Source of the DNA: Acidithiobacillus acidisediminis
GTDB lineage: Bacteria; Pseudomonadota; Gammaproteobacteria; Acidithiobacillales; Acidithiobacillaceae
Length of the DNA stretch: 64,000 bases
NCBI RefSeq assembly: GCF_023277115.1
Contig: NZ_JALQCS010000001.1
Location: forward strand, 1,172,001 to 1,236,000
Direction of reading: 5' to 3'
Positions 24,940-34,146 of the stretch are shown piece by piece. The position numbers were made by a program, and so were the translations under genes. The first letter of the stretch is position 1; each line of letters opens with the position of its first letter. The notes below the pieces were generated by a model that did no database searches, had not been told where the DNA came from, and saw only the letters and a list, made by a program, of their open reading frames with translations.

Positions 24940-26349
24940 ATGGCAGGACAAACCCTCTACGACAAGCTCTGGGAACAGCACCGCATCCTTAGTGAAGAGG
25001 ACGGGCGTACGTTGCTCTACATCGATCGACAGCTGCTGCACGAAGTCACCAGTCCGCAGGCCTTTGCTGGCCTGCGTGCCGCGGGGCGCAAGGTCTGGCG
25101 CGTGGACGCGAACATCGCCACTGCCGACCATAACGTGCCGACTACCGACCGGGCGGCTGGAATCGCCGATGAAACCTCTCGTCTGCAGGTCGAGACCCTG
25201 GATCGCAACTGCGCGGAGTTCGGAATCGAAGAGTTTGGCATGCTCGATCGACGCCAGGGGATCGTCCACGTGATTGCGCCGGAGCAGGGGCTGACCTTGC
25301 CCGGTATGACCGTGGTGTGTGGGGATTCCCATACCGCTACCCACGGTGCTCTGGGGGCACTGGCCTTTGGTATCGGTACCACCGAGGTTGAGCATGTGCT
25401 CGCCACCCAGTGCCTGTGGGCGCGCAAGTCGAAGAATATGCGGATCTGGGTTGATGGAACGTTGCCCGTGGGGGTGAGCGCCAAGGATCTGGTGCTGGCC
25501 ATTATCGGCAAGATGGGCACCGCGGGAGGCACGGGTCATGCCATCGAGTTTGCCGGTCCGGTGGTCGAGGCGCTCAGTGTCGAAGGGCGGATGACCGTCT
25601 GCAACATGGCCATCGAAGCTGGCGCACGGTCGGGAATGGTCGCCCCTGACGAGGTGACTTTCGCCTATCTGCAGGGTCGGCCTTATGCCCCAGAGGGCGA
25701 AGATTGGCAGCGTGCCGTAGCCTTCTGGCGTAGCCTGCACACGGATGCCGACGCGGTTTTTGATCGCGAGCTGCGTATCGACGCTAGTACCCTCGTGCCG
25801 CAGGTGAGCTGGGGCACCAGCCCAGAGATGGTGCTCGGGATTGATGCCCGTGTTCCCGATCCGGTCAATGCCCCAGATCCCGTGCGTCAGGAGGCCTGGA
25901 CTCGTGCCTTGGCCTATATGGATCTGCGTCCCGGCACGGCCATCAGCGAGATCCCCATCGACAAGGTATTCATTGGCTCCTGCACCAATGCGCGCATCGA
26001 GGACCTGCGGGCAGCTGCGGCGGTGTTGCGCGGCAAGCGCAAGGCAGACTCCGTCAAGGCAGTATTGGTGGTCCCGGGTTCGGGCCTGGTGAAACAACAG
26101 GCCGAGGCCGAAGGGCTGGATCAGGTTTTTCTCGCTGCGGGCTTTGAGTGGCGGGAACCGGGCTGCTCCATGTGCTTGGCCATGAACGCCGATCGCCTGG
26201 AGCCGGGGGAGCGCTGTGCCGCGACCTCCAACCGCAATTTCGAGGGCCGCCAGGGAGCGGGTGGGCGCACCCATCTGGTCAGTCCGGCCATGGCCGCAGC
26301 GGCCGCCGTGGCAGGGCATTTCGTCGACGTACGGCAGTGGGACGCGTGA
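24940..26349 (+). CDS. leuC: 3-isopropylmalate dehydratase large subunit
   Basis: 469-aa aconitase-fold subunit that with LeuD isomerises 2- to 3-isopropylmalate in leucine synthesis. The [4Fe-4S] ligands are visible in [12 protein letters not shown] and in [33 protein letters not shown] is the substrate loop. Length is normal. An AGG-containing weak ribosome-binding site precedes ATG 24940. Its stop overlaps the start of a small lipoprotein-like gene (GTGA) that separates it from leuD. Confidence 0.98.
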   Translation: MAGQTLYDKLWEQHRILSEEDGRTLLYIDRQLLHEVTSPQAFAGLRAAGRKVWRVDANIATADHNVPTTDRAAGIADETSRLQVETLDRNCAEFGIEEFGMLDRRQGIVHVIAPEQGLTLPGMTVVCGDSHTATHGALGALAFGIGTTEVEHVLATQCLWARKSKNMRIWVDGTLPVGVSAKDLVLAIIGKMGTAGGTGHAIEFAGPVVEALSVEGRMTVCNMAIEAGARSGMVAPDEVTFAYLQGRPYAPEGEDWQRAVAFWRSLHTDADAVFDRELRIDASTLVPQVSWGTSPEMVLGIDARVPDPVNAPDPVRQEAWTRALAYMDLRPGTAISEIPIDKVFIGSCTNARIEDLRAAAAVLRGKRKADSVKAVLVVPGSGLVKQQAEAEGLDQVFLAAGFEWREPGCSMCLAMNADRLEPGERCAATSNRNFEGRQGAGGRTHLVSPAMAAAAAVAGHFVDVRQWDA

Positions 26350-26495
26350 ACACCCGTCTCCTCCTTTTGCGAGCCGCCTTGCTGCTCTTCAGTTGTGGGC
26401 TGACGGAGTTGGGTGCCCTTGCTGCGACGCGGGCCGCCGCCAATGAAGTCGCTGGCGTCGAGTATGTCGTTCTCAAGCGTTTGGAGAAGTCCTGA
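26346..26495 (+). CDS. Small lipoprotein-like protein (49 aa) between leuC and leuD
   Basis: The GTG at 26346 overlaps the leuC TGA (GTGA). The product starts [18 protein letters not shown], a short basic-hydrophobic signal peptide with a Cys at position 17. A lipobox ending LFSC is imperfect (Phe at -2) but allowed in some lipoproteins. The rest is Ala-rich and ends [11 protein letters not shown]. Small entericidin-like lipoproteins sit between leuC and leuD in several proteobacteria, and this position plus the signal fit that class, although the sequence is not close to EcnA/EcnB. It ends 1 nt before leuD. Confidence 0.55.
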   Translation: MNTRLLLLRAALLLFSCGLTELGALAATRAAANEVAGVEYVVLKRLEKS

Positions 26496-26496
26496 G

Positions 26497-27126
26497 ATGC
26501 AAGCTTTTACTGTGGTCGATTCGCTTTTGATCCCCCTTGATCGGGCCAATGTCGATACCGATGCCATCATCCCCAAACAATTCCTGAAGACCATCGAGCG
26601 CCAGGGTTTGGGCAAGTTTCTTTTTTTCGACTGGCGCTATCGCAATGGCGACCTCCTCGATCCGAACCCCGATTTTGTCCTGAATGACCCCCAGTTGCAG
26701 GGTGCCCAGGTTCTTCTGGCACAGCAGAATTTTGGCTGTGGCTCGAGCCGCGAGCATGCGCCTTGGGCGTTGGCGGACTATGGGATTCGCGCGGTGATTG
26801 CGCCGAGTTTTGCCGACATCTTCGCCAATAATTGCGTACAAAATGGGATCCTGCTCATTAGCCTGGAGCAGGCCCAGATCGACGCCCTTTTTGCGGCTAC
26901 GCAGCGGACACCTTTGCGGGTACATATCGACCTTGCGGCGCAGGAGCTACGCAGCGACGATGGGCAGCGCTACGCTTTTACGATTGCGCCGGGGGCTAAA
27001 CACAAACTCCTGCATGGCCTTGATGATATTCAGATGACACTGGCGCACGCTGCTGCCATTCGCGATTACGAAGCGCAACGCCAACAAGAAATGCCGTGGT
27101 TGTTTCGCGAGGTACACCATGGCTGA
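26497..27126 (+). CDS. leuD: 3-isopropylmalate dehydratase small subunit
   Basis: 209-aa swivel-domain subunit pairing with LeuC. Family motifs: [20 protein letters not shown] at the N terminus and [19 protein letters not shown] mid-protein, followed by [17 protein letters not shown] at 26483 precedes ATG 26497. It overlaps the following 100-aa gene by 8 nt. The usual third partner, leuB, is not within the window. Confidence 0.97.
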   Translation: MQAFTVVDSLLIPLDRANVDTDAIIPKQFLKTIERQGLGKFLFFDWRYRNGDLLDPNPDFVLNDPQLQGAQVLLAQQNFGCGSSREHAPWALADYGIRAVIAPSFADIFANNCVQNGILLISLEQAQIDALFAATQRTPLRVHIDLAAQELRSDDGQRYAFTIAPGAKHKLLHGLDDIQMTLAHAAAIRDYEAQRQQEMPWLFREVHHG

Positions 27127-27421
27127 GCATGAGGATTCTGGGCTGCCGCCCTTGGCACCGAATGCGCAGATTATCGAAGGGCGGACGCGTCGTGGAAAGG
27201 CGTGTCGGGTCGTGGACAATACCGGCACCGTGGCTCTAGAAGAGTTGCAAAATCTGTTACAGGATCTGATTGAACAAGACCAGTTCCAGCCACTGGGTTT
27301 GAGTATGACCGGCGGCAATACCATTCAGATCGGTGCGCCGCAGACCGCCCACGTGCAGTTGGGCAGCGATCTTTATCGCCTGATTGTGGTCGATTATGAG
27401 GCCCGCATCGAAGGCTTTTGA
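27119..27421 (+). CDS. Hypothetical protein (100 aa) overlapping leuD
   Basis: Unrecognised small acidic protein. No signal peptide or membrane helix. The central stretch [19 protein letters not shown] is amphipathic helix, and the C terminus is a likely beta strand ([16 protein letters not shown]). Its start lies inside the last codons of leuD (8-nt overlap), so it is translated from the leu transcript. Composition matches neighbouring genes, so there is no sign of transfer. It converges with pdxH. Confidence 0.65.
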   Translation: MAEHEDSGLPPLAPNAQIIEGRTRRGKACRVVDNTGTVALEELQNLLQDLIEQDQFQPLGLSMTGGNTIQIGAPQTAHVQLGSDLYRLIVVDYEARIEGF

Positions 27422-27430
27422 GACTTTGTC

Positions 27431-28078
27431 TCAAGGCATCAGGCGTTGGATGTGCCAGGTATGTCCGGCTGCCACATAGGCAAAGCGGTCGTGCAGACGA
27501 TTGCTGCGGCCTTGCCAGAATTCAAAGCGAATAGGGGATAGACGATAACCGCACCATGCCGGATTGCGGGGCACGTACCCGTCGGCATAGCGGGTAGCGA
27601 GATCTGCGACGCGCGCCTCCAGGCTCGCGCGATCGGCAATTTCCTGACTCTGTTCCGACGCCGCCGCAGCCAGGCGGCTGCCGACCGGGCGCTGGCGAAA
27701 GTAGCTCTCCGCGTCCTCGTCTGGGAGACGGCTCACGGCCCCCTCCAGACGGAGCTGGCGATCGAGTTCCGGCCAGTAAAAGACCACCGCGGCATGGGGA
27801 TTTTCATCCAGCTGATGGCCCTTTTGGCTGCGGCTATCGCTGTACCAACAGATTCCGCGGGAATCGAAGTGCTTCAGCAGTACAAAACGGACACTGGGGT
27901 GGCCATCGGCGCCCGCCGTCGCCAGGGCCATGGCGGTGGGATCGAAGTTGCCGGCCGCCGCGGCCTGTTCCAGCCAGATCTGCATTTGCTGCCAGGGATC
28001 GGCGGCGAGATCCGTGCGCGTCAGGATACCGGCACGAAAATCTCGGCGGGTGGCGCGATGGTCGATCTCGCCGTCCAT
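27431..28078 (-). CDS. pdxH: Pyridoxamine 5'-phosphate oxidase
   Basis: FMN enzyme completing pyridoxal 5'-phosphate synthesis or salvage; 215 aa. Typical elements: PTAMALATAGADGHPSVRFVLLK, GICWYSDSRSQKGHQL, AVVFYWPELDRQLRLEG, and the C-terminal NPAWCGYRLSPIRFEFWQGR followed by NRLHDRF, where the R-F-E-F-W-Q-G motif marks the FMN/PLP site. It follows rpiA by 9 nt on the same strand, so pdxH, rpiA and the DJ-1-like gene form one minus-strand operon. Confidence 0.96.
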   Translation of the reverse strand: MDGEIDHRATRRDFRAGILTRTDLAADPWQQMQIWLEQAAAAGNFDPTAMALATAGADGHPSVRFVLLKHFDSRGICWYSDSRSQKGHQLDENPHAAVVFYWPELDRQLRLEGAVSRLPDEDAESYFRQRPVGSRLAAAASEQSQEIADRASLEARVADLATRYADGYVPRNPAWCGYRLSPIRFEFWQGRSNRLHDRFAYVAAGHTWHIQRLMP

Positions 28079-28087
28079 GTCTGTCTC

Positions 28088-28756
28088 CTACTGCTGCGCG
28101 TTACTACGGCGAATGACGCCGTCCGGACTGCCCAGGATCACCACATCGGCGCGCCGCCAGGCGAAGATGCCATTGTCGAGAACCCCAGGGATGCTATTGA
28201 TTTTGCTCTCCATGGCCGCTGGGTCGGTCAGGTCCAGACCAACAACATCAAGAATCACATTGCCGTTGTCGCTGGTGAAGCCCATCCGCAGGCTGGGATT
28301 GCCACCCAGTTTTACCAACTGCCGGGCCACGAAGCTCCGCGCAAAGGGCAGGACCTCGACAGGCAGAGGAAAGCTTCCCAGTTTGCCGTGATCCTTGGAA
28401 TGATCGGCAATGCAGATGAAACGCCGCGCCGCGGAAGCAACGATCTTTTCCCGGGTAAGGGCGCCACCGCCACCCTTGATGAGTCGGAAGTGCGGGTCGA
28501 TTTCATCAGCACCATCCACATACACCGGAATGTCGCCGGTGTCGTTCAGATCGAGCACCCGCAGCCCCAAAGTTTTGAGCCGTTCTGCCGTGCCCAGGCT
28601 GGAGGGTACGTAGCCCTCAACAGCGATCTTGGCGCGCCCCAGAGCATCTATGAAGTGGTTGCTGGTTGAACCGGTGCCAACACCAACAACCATGCCGGGT
28701 TGGATGTAATCGAGTGCCGCCTCGGCAGCCATGCGCTTCAGTGCATCAGTATCCAT
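28088..28756 (-). CDS. rpiA: Ribose-5-phosphate isomerase A
   Basis: 222-aa isomerase of the pentose phosphate pathway, also needed for the Calvin cycle. Motifs: [44 protein letters not shown] (active-site Asp and Lys/Glu), and [13 protein letters not shown] 28756 has GAGGAAG upstream; the open frame extends to 28954 inside the DJ-1-like gene and is ignored. It overlaps that upstream gene by 11 nt. Confidence 0.97.
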   Translation of the reverse strand: MDTDALKRMAAEAALDYIQPGMVVGVGTGSTSNHFIDALGRAKIAVEGYVPSSLGTAERLKTLGLRVLDLNDTGDIPVYVDGADEIDPHFRLIKGGGGALTREKIVASAARRFICIADHSKDHGKLGSFPLPVEVLPFARSFVARQLVKLGGNPSLRMGFTSDNGNVILDVVGLDLTDPAAMESKINSIPGVLDNGIFAWRRADVVILGSPDGVIRRSNAQQ

Positions 28757-29495
28757 GTCTACTTCCTCTATGACGACGATTTTCTTCCAGGCTCTCGAGA
28801 AACGCCCGCGCCAGAGGAAGGGCAGAGGCAGGATTCTGACCACTGAAAAGGGTGCGATCCTTACAGACCTGCGCCTGCCAAGGTTCACCGTGTAGCACCT
28901 GAAAGGCATTGGCACGCAACCGTTCTTCCAAGTGGTAGGGCCAGCGTCCCGCAAGACTGGTCTGCTCTTCCTCCAGCTTCTGAAAGCAGCTTACCTGAAA
29001 GCCAGCAAAAGGGCGATCCTGGCTTGCTGCGGGGCGGGCGAGAAGGGCAGCCGCGCCATGGCAGAGGGTGGCCACGGGAATCTGTCGATCGCGACAATGC
29101 TGCAGCAGGGTGCCAACCGTCTCGGATTCGGGCAGGTCCATCAAAGGTCCATTGCCGCCGGGCACGAACACCCCGCGCAGGGCTGGCAGCAGAGGGGCAA
29201 TCTTGTGCAGTGAAATGGGGCTGTCCAAGGGGATGGCGGCGGACTCTAGCGCTAAGTGCCGTTGCTTTTCGGAATCACCCTGGAGGTTTTCCAGGTCGAG
29301 ACTTTGCGGATCAATGCTGGCCGGGGCACCTTCGGGGCTAAGGAAAAGAACAGGCCAGCCAGCGGCGCGGAATTCCGTCCACGGAATCAACAATTCCTCC
29401 GCCCAGATGCCAGTGGCAATGGCGGTGCCATCGGCAAGGCGCAACGATGTTGCGCTGCTCAGGAGGATGGCGAGAAAGGGTTGCGTTGCTAGCAT
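28746..29495 (-). CDS. DJ-1/PfpI-family protein (Hsp31-like)
   Basis: 249-aa class I GATase-like fold protein. The nucleophile-elbow Cys is in [12 protein letters not shown], and [15 protein letters not shown] is the oxyanion-region block; [23 protein letters not shown] follows the family pattern after strand 2. Members act as glyoxalase III, deglycase or chaperones, and the function here cannot be chosen. First gene of the operon with rpiA and pdxH, and divergent from the cyo cluster across a 470-nt AT-rich region. Confidence 0.8.
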   Translation of the reverse strand: MLATQPFLAILLSSATSLRLADGTAIATGIWAEELLIPWTEFRAAGWPVLFLSPEGAPASIDPQSLDLENLQGDSEKQRHLALESAAIPLDSPISLHKIAPLLPALRGVFVPGGNGPLMDLPESETVGTLLQHCRDRQIPVATLCHGAAALLARPAASQDRPFAGFQVSCFQKLEEEQTSLAGRWPYHLEERLRANAFQVLHGEPWQAQVCKDRTLFSGQNPASALPLARAFLESLEENRRHRGSRHGY

Positions 29496-29524
29496 AACTC
29501 CAGTATACCAAAATTATGGATATT

Positions 29525-29548
29525 AAAAAATACAATGTTGTATTTTTT
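29525..29548. repeat. Inverted repeat with ATACAA/TTGTAT core, copy 1
   Basis: AAAAAATACAA-TG-TTGTATTTTTT has 11-nt arms around 2 nt. Such a short centre favours a protein-binding operator over a hairpin. It lies 30 nt upstream of the DJ-1-like start. Confidence 0.5.
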
Positions 29549-29789
29549 CCTAAAATAAATATTGTTGTAAGGATAATGTTTTTCCTACTGATTCTTTCGT
29601 TCTACCTATTCGCCCAGAAAAATAGAAAAATTACATATTAGAAAGTACTAACGTAATTATATAGTGTTTTTAGAAAATTCAGTCCTCTAATAGATACTGC
29701 GTATTCCCAAAAATATTTGAAGTCTCTATCTATTGCTTCCGGCTTTGCCCTGGCATACCTTTAACGCCGGTGAAAAGAATCTGTTAAAA

Positions 29790-29803
29790 ATACAATATTG
29801 TAT
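29790..29803. repeat. Inverted repeat with ATACAA/TTGTAT core, copy 2
   Basis: ATACAATATTGTAT is a perfect 14-bp palindrome sharing its core with the one at 29530-29543 (one base different). It lies 163 nt upstream of cyoA. Two copies in one regulatory region suggest a shared DNA-binding protein, identity unknown. Confidence 0.5.
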
Positions 29804-29965
29804 GAATACCGGCTTGAATCGCTCGCAGTTGCTGTTTTGGTCAGAGCAGATCCGTTTTTCGGCAGGGGCGAAAAGGGGAGTGCCTCTCCGAAGGTTTGGG
29901 TGTCGTCCGCTATTGCGGTGACAGAAAGAATGCGGAACTAGGAATCCGTCAGGGAGAAAGTAGTC

Positions 29966-30925
29966 ATGTTCAATAAACAAGCAAAACAACTGGCATTATG
30001 GGGAGGTGGCACGCTGGCAGCTCTGTGGGCTGGCATTGCCAATGCCGGTATTTTTTGGATCTTTGATCCGCAGGGCAAGATGGCCGCTACCAATCTGCGC
30101 TATATGGTCATCGACGTGGTGGTCATGGGGGCCATCGTGGGTCTTACCGCGCTGTTGGTGATTTGGTTCATGTGGAAATACTCCAAGGGCAAGAATCGGG
30201 GCAAGTATGATGCTCATTGGTCACACTCCAACACCCTGGAGGTGGTGGTGTGGGGGATCCCGATCATCGCGGTGGGCTTTCTATCCTACTTTGCGGTCAA
30301 GGGAACCTTTGAGATCAATCCCTACAACCCGACGGTCATCACCAAGCATATGGCGCCCAAGGGTGATCCAGTGGATGTTGATGTGATCGCCACCGATTGG
30401 CAGTGGCTCTTTGTCTATCCGCAGTATCACATGGCCGTTGCCAACGAGTTGGTCTTGCCGGTGCACACGCCGGTGTTTTTTCGTTTGACATCGACGGCCG
30501 TAACCTCGGGTTTCTTCATTCCGCAGTTGGTGGGGATGATCGACGTGATGCCTGGAATGCGCACGAAAAATGCCCTGGAGAGCGACCGCATTGGCGTCTA
30601 TCAGGGTATTGCCTCCGATTACGCTGGCGCTGGTACTTCCTGGATGACCTTCCCCACCAAGATGGTCAGCAAAGGAGATTTCCAAAGCTGGGTGAGCAAG
30701 GTACAGGCTTCGCCGAAGACCATGACCTATGCCAGTTTCAACCGCTTTGCCGAGCCCTATATCAACGTACATCACCGCATTGTGTATTTCTCGCATGTGG
30801 AAGATGGGATCTTTGATCATCTGATGATGGAAGTGATGGATGGCAAGACTTGGCCGTTGCCGCCGGCAATGACGGAAAACATGGTGGCTTACCTGCAAAA
30901 GCAAGCCGCAGAGCAGCGCGACTAG
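29966..30925 (+). CDS. cyoA: Cytochrome bo3 quinol oxidase subunit II
   Basis: 319-aa subunit with a signal peptide-like N terminus (LAALWAGIANAG), two membrane helices (about 45-70 and 90-110) and a periplasmic cupredoxin domain (DVDVIATDWQWLFVYPQY, TSGFFIPQLVGMIDVMPGM). Copper-A Cys/His ligands are absent, which marks a quinol rather than a cytochrome c oxidase. Unlike E. coli CyoA there is no lipobox Cys at the cleavage site, so it is not expected to be a lipoprotein. First gene of cyoABCD, an extra gene, cyoE. AGGGAGAAAG precedes the ATG. Confidence 0.95.
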   Translation: MFNKQAKQLALWGGGTLAALWAGIANAGIFWIFDPQGKMAATNLRYMVIDVVVMGAIVGLTALLVIWFMWKYSKGKNRGKYDAHWSHSNTLEVVVWGIPIIAVGFLSYFAVKGTFEINPYNPTVITKHMAPKGDPVDVDVIATDWQWLFVYPQYHMAVANELVLPVHTPVFFRLTSTAVTSGFFIPQLVGMIDVMPGMRTKNALESDRIGVYQGIASDYAGAGTSWMTFPTKMVSKGDFQSWVSKVQASPKTMTYASFNRFAEPYINVHHRIVYFSHVEDGIFDHLMMEVMDGKTWPLPPAMTENMVAYLQKQAAEQRD

Positions 30926-30947
30926 GAAAAAAGGAGAGGTGACGCAA

Positions 30948-33089
30948 ATGCTCGTTCAAGTGCCTGGGGGCTGGAACCCCATACTGGGGAGACTGGCCAT
31001 AGACCAGATCCCCTATACGAACCCGATTATCGCGCCACTCTTTGTGGCCGTGGTCATCGGTGGAATCATCATCTTGGGACTCATCACCTATTACCAGAAA
31101 TGGGGATATCTCTGGAAAGAGTGGTTGACCACCGTCGATCACAAAAAGCTCGGGGTGATGTATATCATCCTCGGTTTGGTGATGCTGTTCCGTGGCTTTG
31201 TTGACGGACTCATGATTCGTACCCAGCAAGTCTGGGCCAACGGGCCGCAGTCCTCCGGTGTTTTTGGTGCCGTGCATGGTTACCTGACGCCATTCCATTT
31301 TGGACAGGTCTACAGTGCCCATGGCCTGATCATGATCCTGCTCGCGGCCACGCCGTTGCTGGTCGGCTTCATGAATATCATCGTGCCGATTCAGATTGGT
31401 GCGCGGGATATGGCCTATCCCTATCTCAATGCCTTAGGTCTGTGGATCACCGCGGCAGCCGTCGGCTTGATCATGATCTCTCTCTTCGTCGGTGACTTTG
31501 CGCACAACGGTTGGTTTGGTTACGCACCGATCTTTGAACTGCAATACAGTCCCGGTGTGGGGGTTGATTACTGGATCTGGACCCTGGAACTGACCGCCTT
31601 GGGTACGACGCTGGGTGGTATCAACCTGATTGCCACCATCGTCAAGATGCGTGCCCCTGGTATGACCTGGTTCAAGCTGCCAATTTTCACCTGGGCCAGC
31701 CTGTCCGCCAACATCATTGCCTTGACTTCCTTTCCGGCTTTGCAGGTAGCGCTTTTTCTGGTTGCCTGTGACCGCTACTTTGGCTCGCATTTCTTTACGG
31801 CGGGCTTTGGCGGCAACTTGATGTTGTACACCAATCTATTCTGGATCTGGGGTCACCCGGAGGTGTACTTCGTGATTCTGCCGGCCTTCGGCATGATGTC
31901 GGAAATCTTCCCTGCCTTCAGTGAGAAGCCGCTGTTCGGTTACATCACGATGGTGGCGGCGAGCTTCGCCATTGCCGGCGTATCGTGGCTGGTATGGTTG
32001 CACCACTTCTTTACCATGGGTGCCGGTCCCGACGTCAACAGTGCCTTCAGTGTGGCAACCATGCTGGTGGGCATTCCTACTGGTGTGAAGGTCTTCAACT
32101 GGGCCTTTACCATGTACCGCGGCCGCATCACTTATACCGCCGCCATGCTCTGGGCCATCGGTGCGTTGTTCCTGCTCTTGATTGGTGGCTTGACCGGTAT
32201 GATGTTGGCGATTCCTGCCATCAACTACATGGTGCACAACAGCGTCTTTGTGATTGCGCACTTCCACTGCATGTTGCTGACGATCGTCTATGCCATCTTT
32301 GGCGCAGTGATCTTCTGGTTTCCCAAGGTCTTTGGTTTCAAGCTCGATGAGTTCTGGGCTAAGACCATGTTCTGGCTCTTCACTGGTGGCACGGCGCTGG
32401 TTTTCGTGCCGATGTACATGCTCGGCTTCATGGGCGAGACGCGGCGCCTCGATTACGTCTTCAACACCGCGTGGCATCCCTATCTGCTCACGGAAGAGAT
32501 CGGTATCGCCGTCTACTGTCTGTCGGTGGTGGCCTTTTTCGTGCTGCTTTACGTGAGTATTCGCGATCGGGTGAAGAACCGTGTGGGCCAGGATGCCTGG
32601 GGAACTTCGCGTTCTCTGGAATGGGTGACCCATTCGCCGGTGCCGTTCTACAACTTTGCCGTGACGCCGCATGTCAATGCGCGTGATGAATTGGCTTGGC
32701 GCCGTCACAACGGCATCAATGAAGCGCAACCGACGCAATATGTCGACATCCACATGCCGAACAACACTGGCGTGGCAATCTATATTGGCGCTTTGACCTT
32801 CGTCTTGGGCTTTGCCCTGACTTGGCGGGTCTGGTGGCTCTGCCTGTTGAGCCTGCTGGCCATCATCGTGCTGATGATCGTCCGTTCCTGGCGTGGTGAT
32901 CCGGGGTACATCGTCACCGCTGCAGAGTTGGAGCAGATGGAGCGCAAGGCCATGCAGCGCCAGCAGCAGGTGGAGGGACATCTTCCCCATGCTGGTGGAC
33001 AGCATGCAATACCCGGCGGGGCAATGGCCTATGAGGGGCAATCCGTTCGCCCCCTGGGTACGCCACCGAGTACTGGGGATCAGCACTGA
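30948..33089 (+). CDS. cyoB: Cytochrome bo3 quinol oxidase subunit I
   Basis: 713-aa heme-copper oxidase catalytic subunit with about 14-15 membrane helices. Ligand sites: YSAHGLIMIL (low-spin heme His), WGHPEVYFVILPAFG (CuB His, Tyr cross-link and the K channel region), WLHHFFTMG (CuB His pair) and VIAHFHCMLL (heme His pair). TTVDHKKLGVMYI is the usual N-terminal loop. The start is ATG 30948 with AGGAGAGG 8-11 nt before it; GTG 30939 would leave too short a spacer. It pumps protons while reducing O2 with quinol electrons. In an acidophile it would face the periplasm, which is inference. Confidence 0.96.
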   Translation: MLVQVPGGWNPILGRLAIDQIPYTNPIIAPLFVAVVIGGIIILGLITYYQKWGYLWKEWLTTVDHKKLGVMYIILGLVMLFRGFVDGLMIRTQQVWANGPQSSGVFGAVHGYLTPFHFGQVYSAHGLIMILLAATPLLVGFMNIIVPIQIGARDMAYPYLNALGLWITAAAVGLIMISLFVGDFAHNGWFGYAPIFELQYSPGVGVDYWIWTLELTALGTTLGGINLIATIVKMRAPGMTWFKLPIFTWASLSANIIALTSFPALQVALFLVACDRYFGSHFFTAGFGGNLMLYTNLFWIWGHPEVYFVILPAFGMMSEIFPAFSEKPLFGYITMVAASFAIAGVSWLVWLHHFFTMGAGPDVNSAFSVATMLVGIPTGVKVFNWAFTMYRGRITYTAAMLWAIGALFLLLIGGLTGMMLAIPAINYMVHNSVFVIAHFHCMLLTIVYAIFGAVIFWFPKVFGFKLDEFWAKTMFWLFTGGTALVFVPMYMLGFMGETRRLDYVFNTAWHPYLLTEEIGIAVYCLSVVAFFVLLYVSIRDRVKNRVGQDAWGTSRSLEWVTHSPVPFYNFAVTPHVNARDELAWRRHNGINEAQPTQYVDIHMPNNTGVAIYIGALTFVLGFALTWRVWWLCLLSLLAIIVLMIVRSWRGDPGYIVTAAELEQMERKAMQRQQQVEGHLPHAGGQHAIPGGAMAYEGQSVRPLGTPPSTGDQH

Positions 33090-33141
33090 GAGGATTGTGG
33101 GCGTGGCCCATGCCACGCCCCTGACAAGAGGATTTGCTAAG

Positions 33142-33774
33142 ATGAGTGCACACAATTCACCCGATCCAAAGACAGCGGTGCTGTGGGATACCCACTATCA
33201 CGGTCATGACGTGATCTCTACGCGGAGCTTTGGCTATTTTCTGTATCTATTGAGCGACGGCATGCTTTTTGCGACCTTGTTCGCGGCGTACGGCGTGCTG
33301 AGCTATTCCCACAGTTATTTCAATGGCCCGACACCAGCGGATTTTGTTCATCCCTGGTACACCTTTACCCAGACCGTGGCGCTCTTCCTGAGCGTGTTGG
33401 CTTATGGCATGGGCATGAGCGCAGTCAAAAAGGGGAACAAGGCTGGTCTCATGAACGGTTTGGTTGCTGCCTTCGTACTGGGGGCGATTTTTCTGGGTCT
33501 CGACATTCACGACATGATGGACCTTGCCGCCCATGGCATCACCGTGCAAACCAGTGGCGGTACCTCGGCCTTCATCGTTCTGACGCAAGTCCATGCTGCC
33601 CACATCTTTTTTGGCTTGATATGGATTCTGGTGATGATGACCCAGATCGTGGGTAAAGGTTTTACCATCGAAACGGTGGGGCGTTTGCTGAGCTTGCGCA
33701 TGTTCTGGCATCTGCAGGCCATCATCTGGGTCTTTGTCTATGTCTTCGTATATCTGTGGGGATACATGTCATGA
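33142..33774 (+). CDS. cyoC: Cytochrome bo3 quinol oxidase subunit III
   Basis: 210-aa five-helix membrane subunit. FGYFLYLLSDGMLFATLFAAYGVL and QVHAAHIFFGLIWILVMM followed by FWHLQAIIWVFVYVFVYLWG are subunit III family blocks. I chose ATG 33142, preceded by AAGAGG; the frame is open far upstream only by chance within cyoB. It overlaps cyoD by four bases. Confidence 0.95.
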   Translation: MSAHNSPDPKTAVLWDTHYHGHDVISTRSFGYFLYLLSDGMLFATLFAAYGVLSYSHSYFNGPTPADFVHPWYTFTQTVALFLSVLAYGMGMSAVKKGNKAGLMNGLVAAFVLGAIFLGLDIHDMMDLAAHGITVQTSGGTSAFIVLTQVHAAHIFFGLIWILVMMTQIVGKGFTIETVGRLLSLRMFWHLQAIIWVFVYVFVYLWGYMS

Positions 33775-34127
33775 GTCATGGTCACGACAATCCGATCTTG
33801 CACCCGGAAGTACAGATGTCGAGTACGCGGGGATATTTTACCGGCTTCCTGATTTCCTTGTTGTTGATGCTGGCGGCGACGGCAATGGTCTCTTCCCACG
33901 CCTTTCCGCCGTTTGGTCTCCTTTTGGTGATTACGGTTTGCGCCGCCATTGCCATCATCGCGCAGATCTACTTTTTGCTGCATCTTGATGTCTCGGAGCA
34001 CAACATCTGGAATACGGTGTCGTTGGTGCTCTTTATTCCGTTATTCATCATTACCATTGGCTTGACCTGGTGGATGTTCTCGCAGCTGTACCTGCGCACC
34101 ATGCCAATGATGCCAGGAATGCACTAG
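33771..34127 (+). CDS. cyoD: Cytochrome bo3 quinol oxidase subunit IV
   Basis: 118-aa, three-helix subunit IV. GYFTGFLISLLLMLAATAMV, FGLLLVITVCAAIAIIAQIYFLLHLDVSEHN and a third C-terminal helix match CyoD. The ATG at 33771 shares ATGA with the cyoC stop. Its role is assembly and stability of the CuB site. The C terminus is Met-rich (RTMPMMPGMH), an odd feature that could bind copper. Confidence 0.93.
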   Translation: MSHGHDNPILHPEVQMSSTRGYFTGFLISLLLMLAATAMVSSHAFPPFGLLLVITVCAAIAIIAQIYFLLHLDVSEHNIWNTVSLVLFIPLFIITIGLTWWMFSQLYLRTMPMMPGMH

Positions 34128-34146
34128 AGGTATTCGGGAGGGATTG

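Larger units (their letters stand above)
29496..29965. promoter_or_regulatory. AT-rich intergenic region between the DJ-1-like gene and cyoA
   Basis: No gene is seen in these 470 nt. The DNA is much richer in A and T than its surroundings. It must hold the promoters of both divergent operons, but I could not single out one convincing -35/-10 pair. It contains two related palindromes, annotated separately. Confidence 0.6.
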
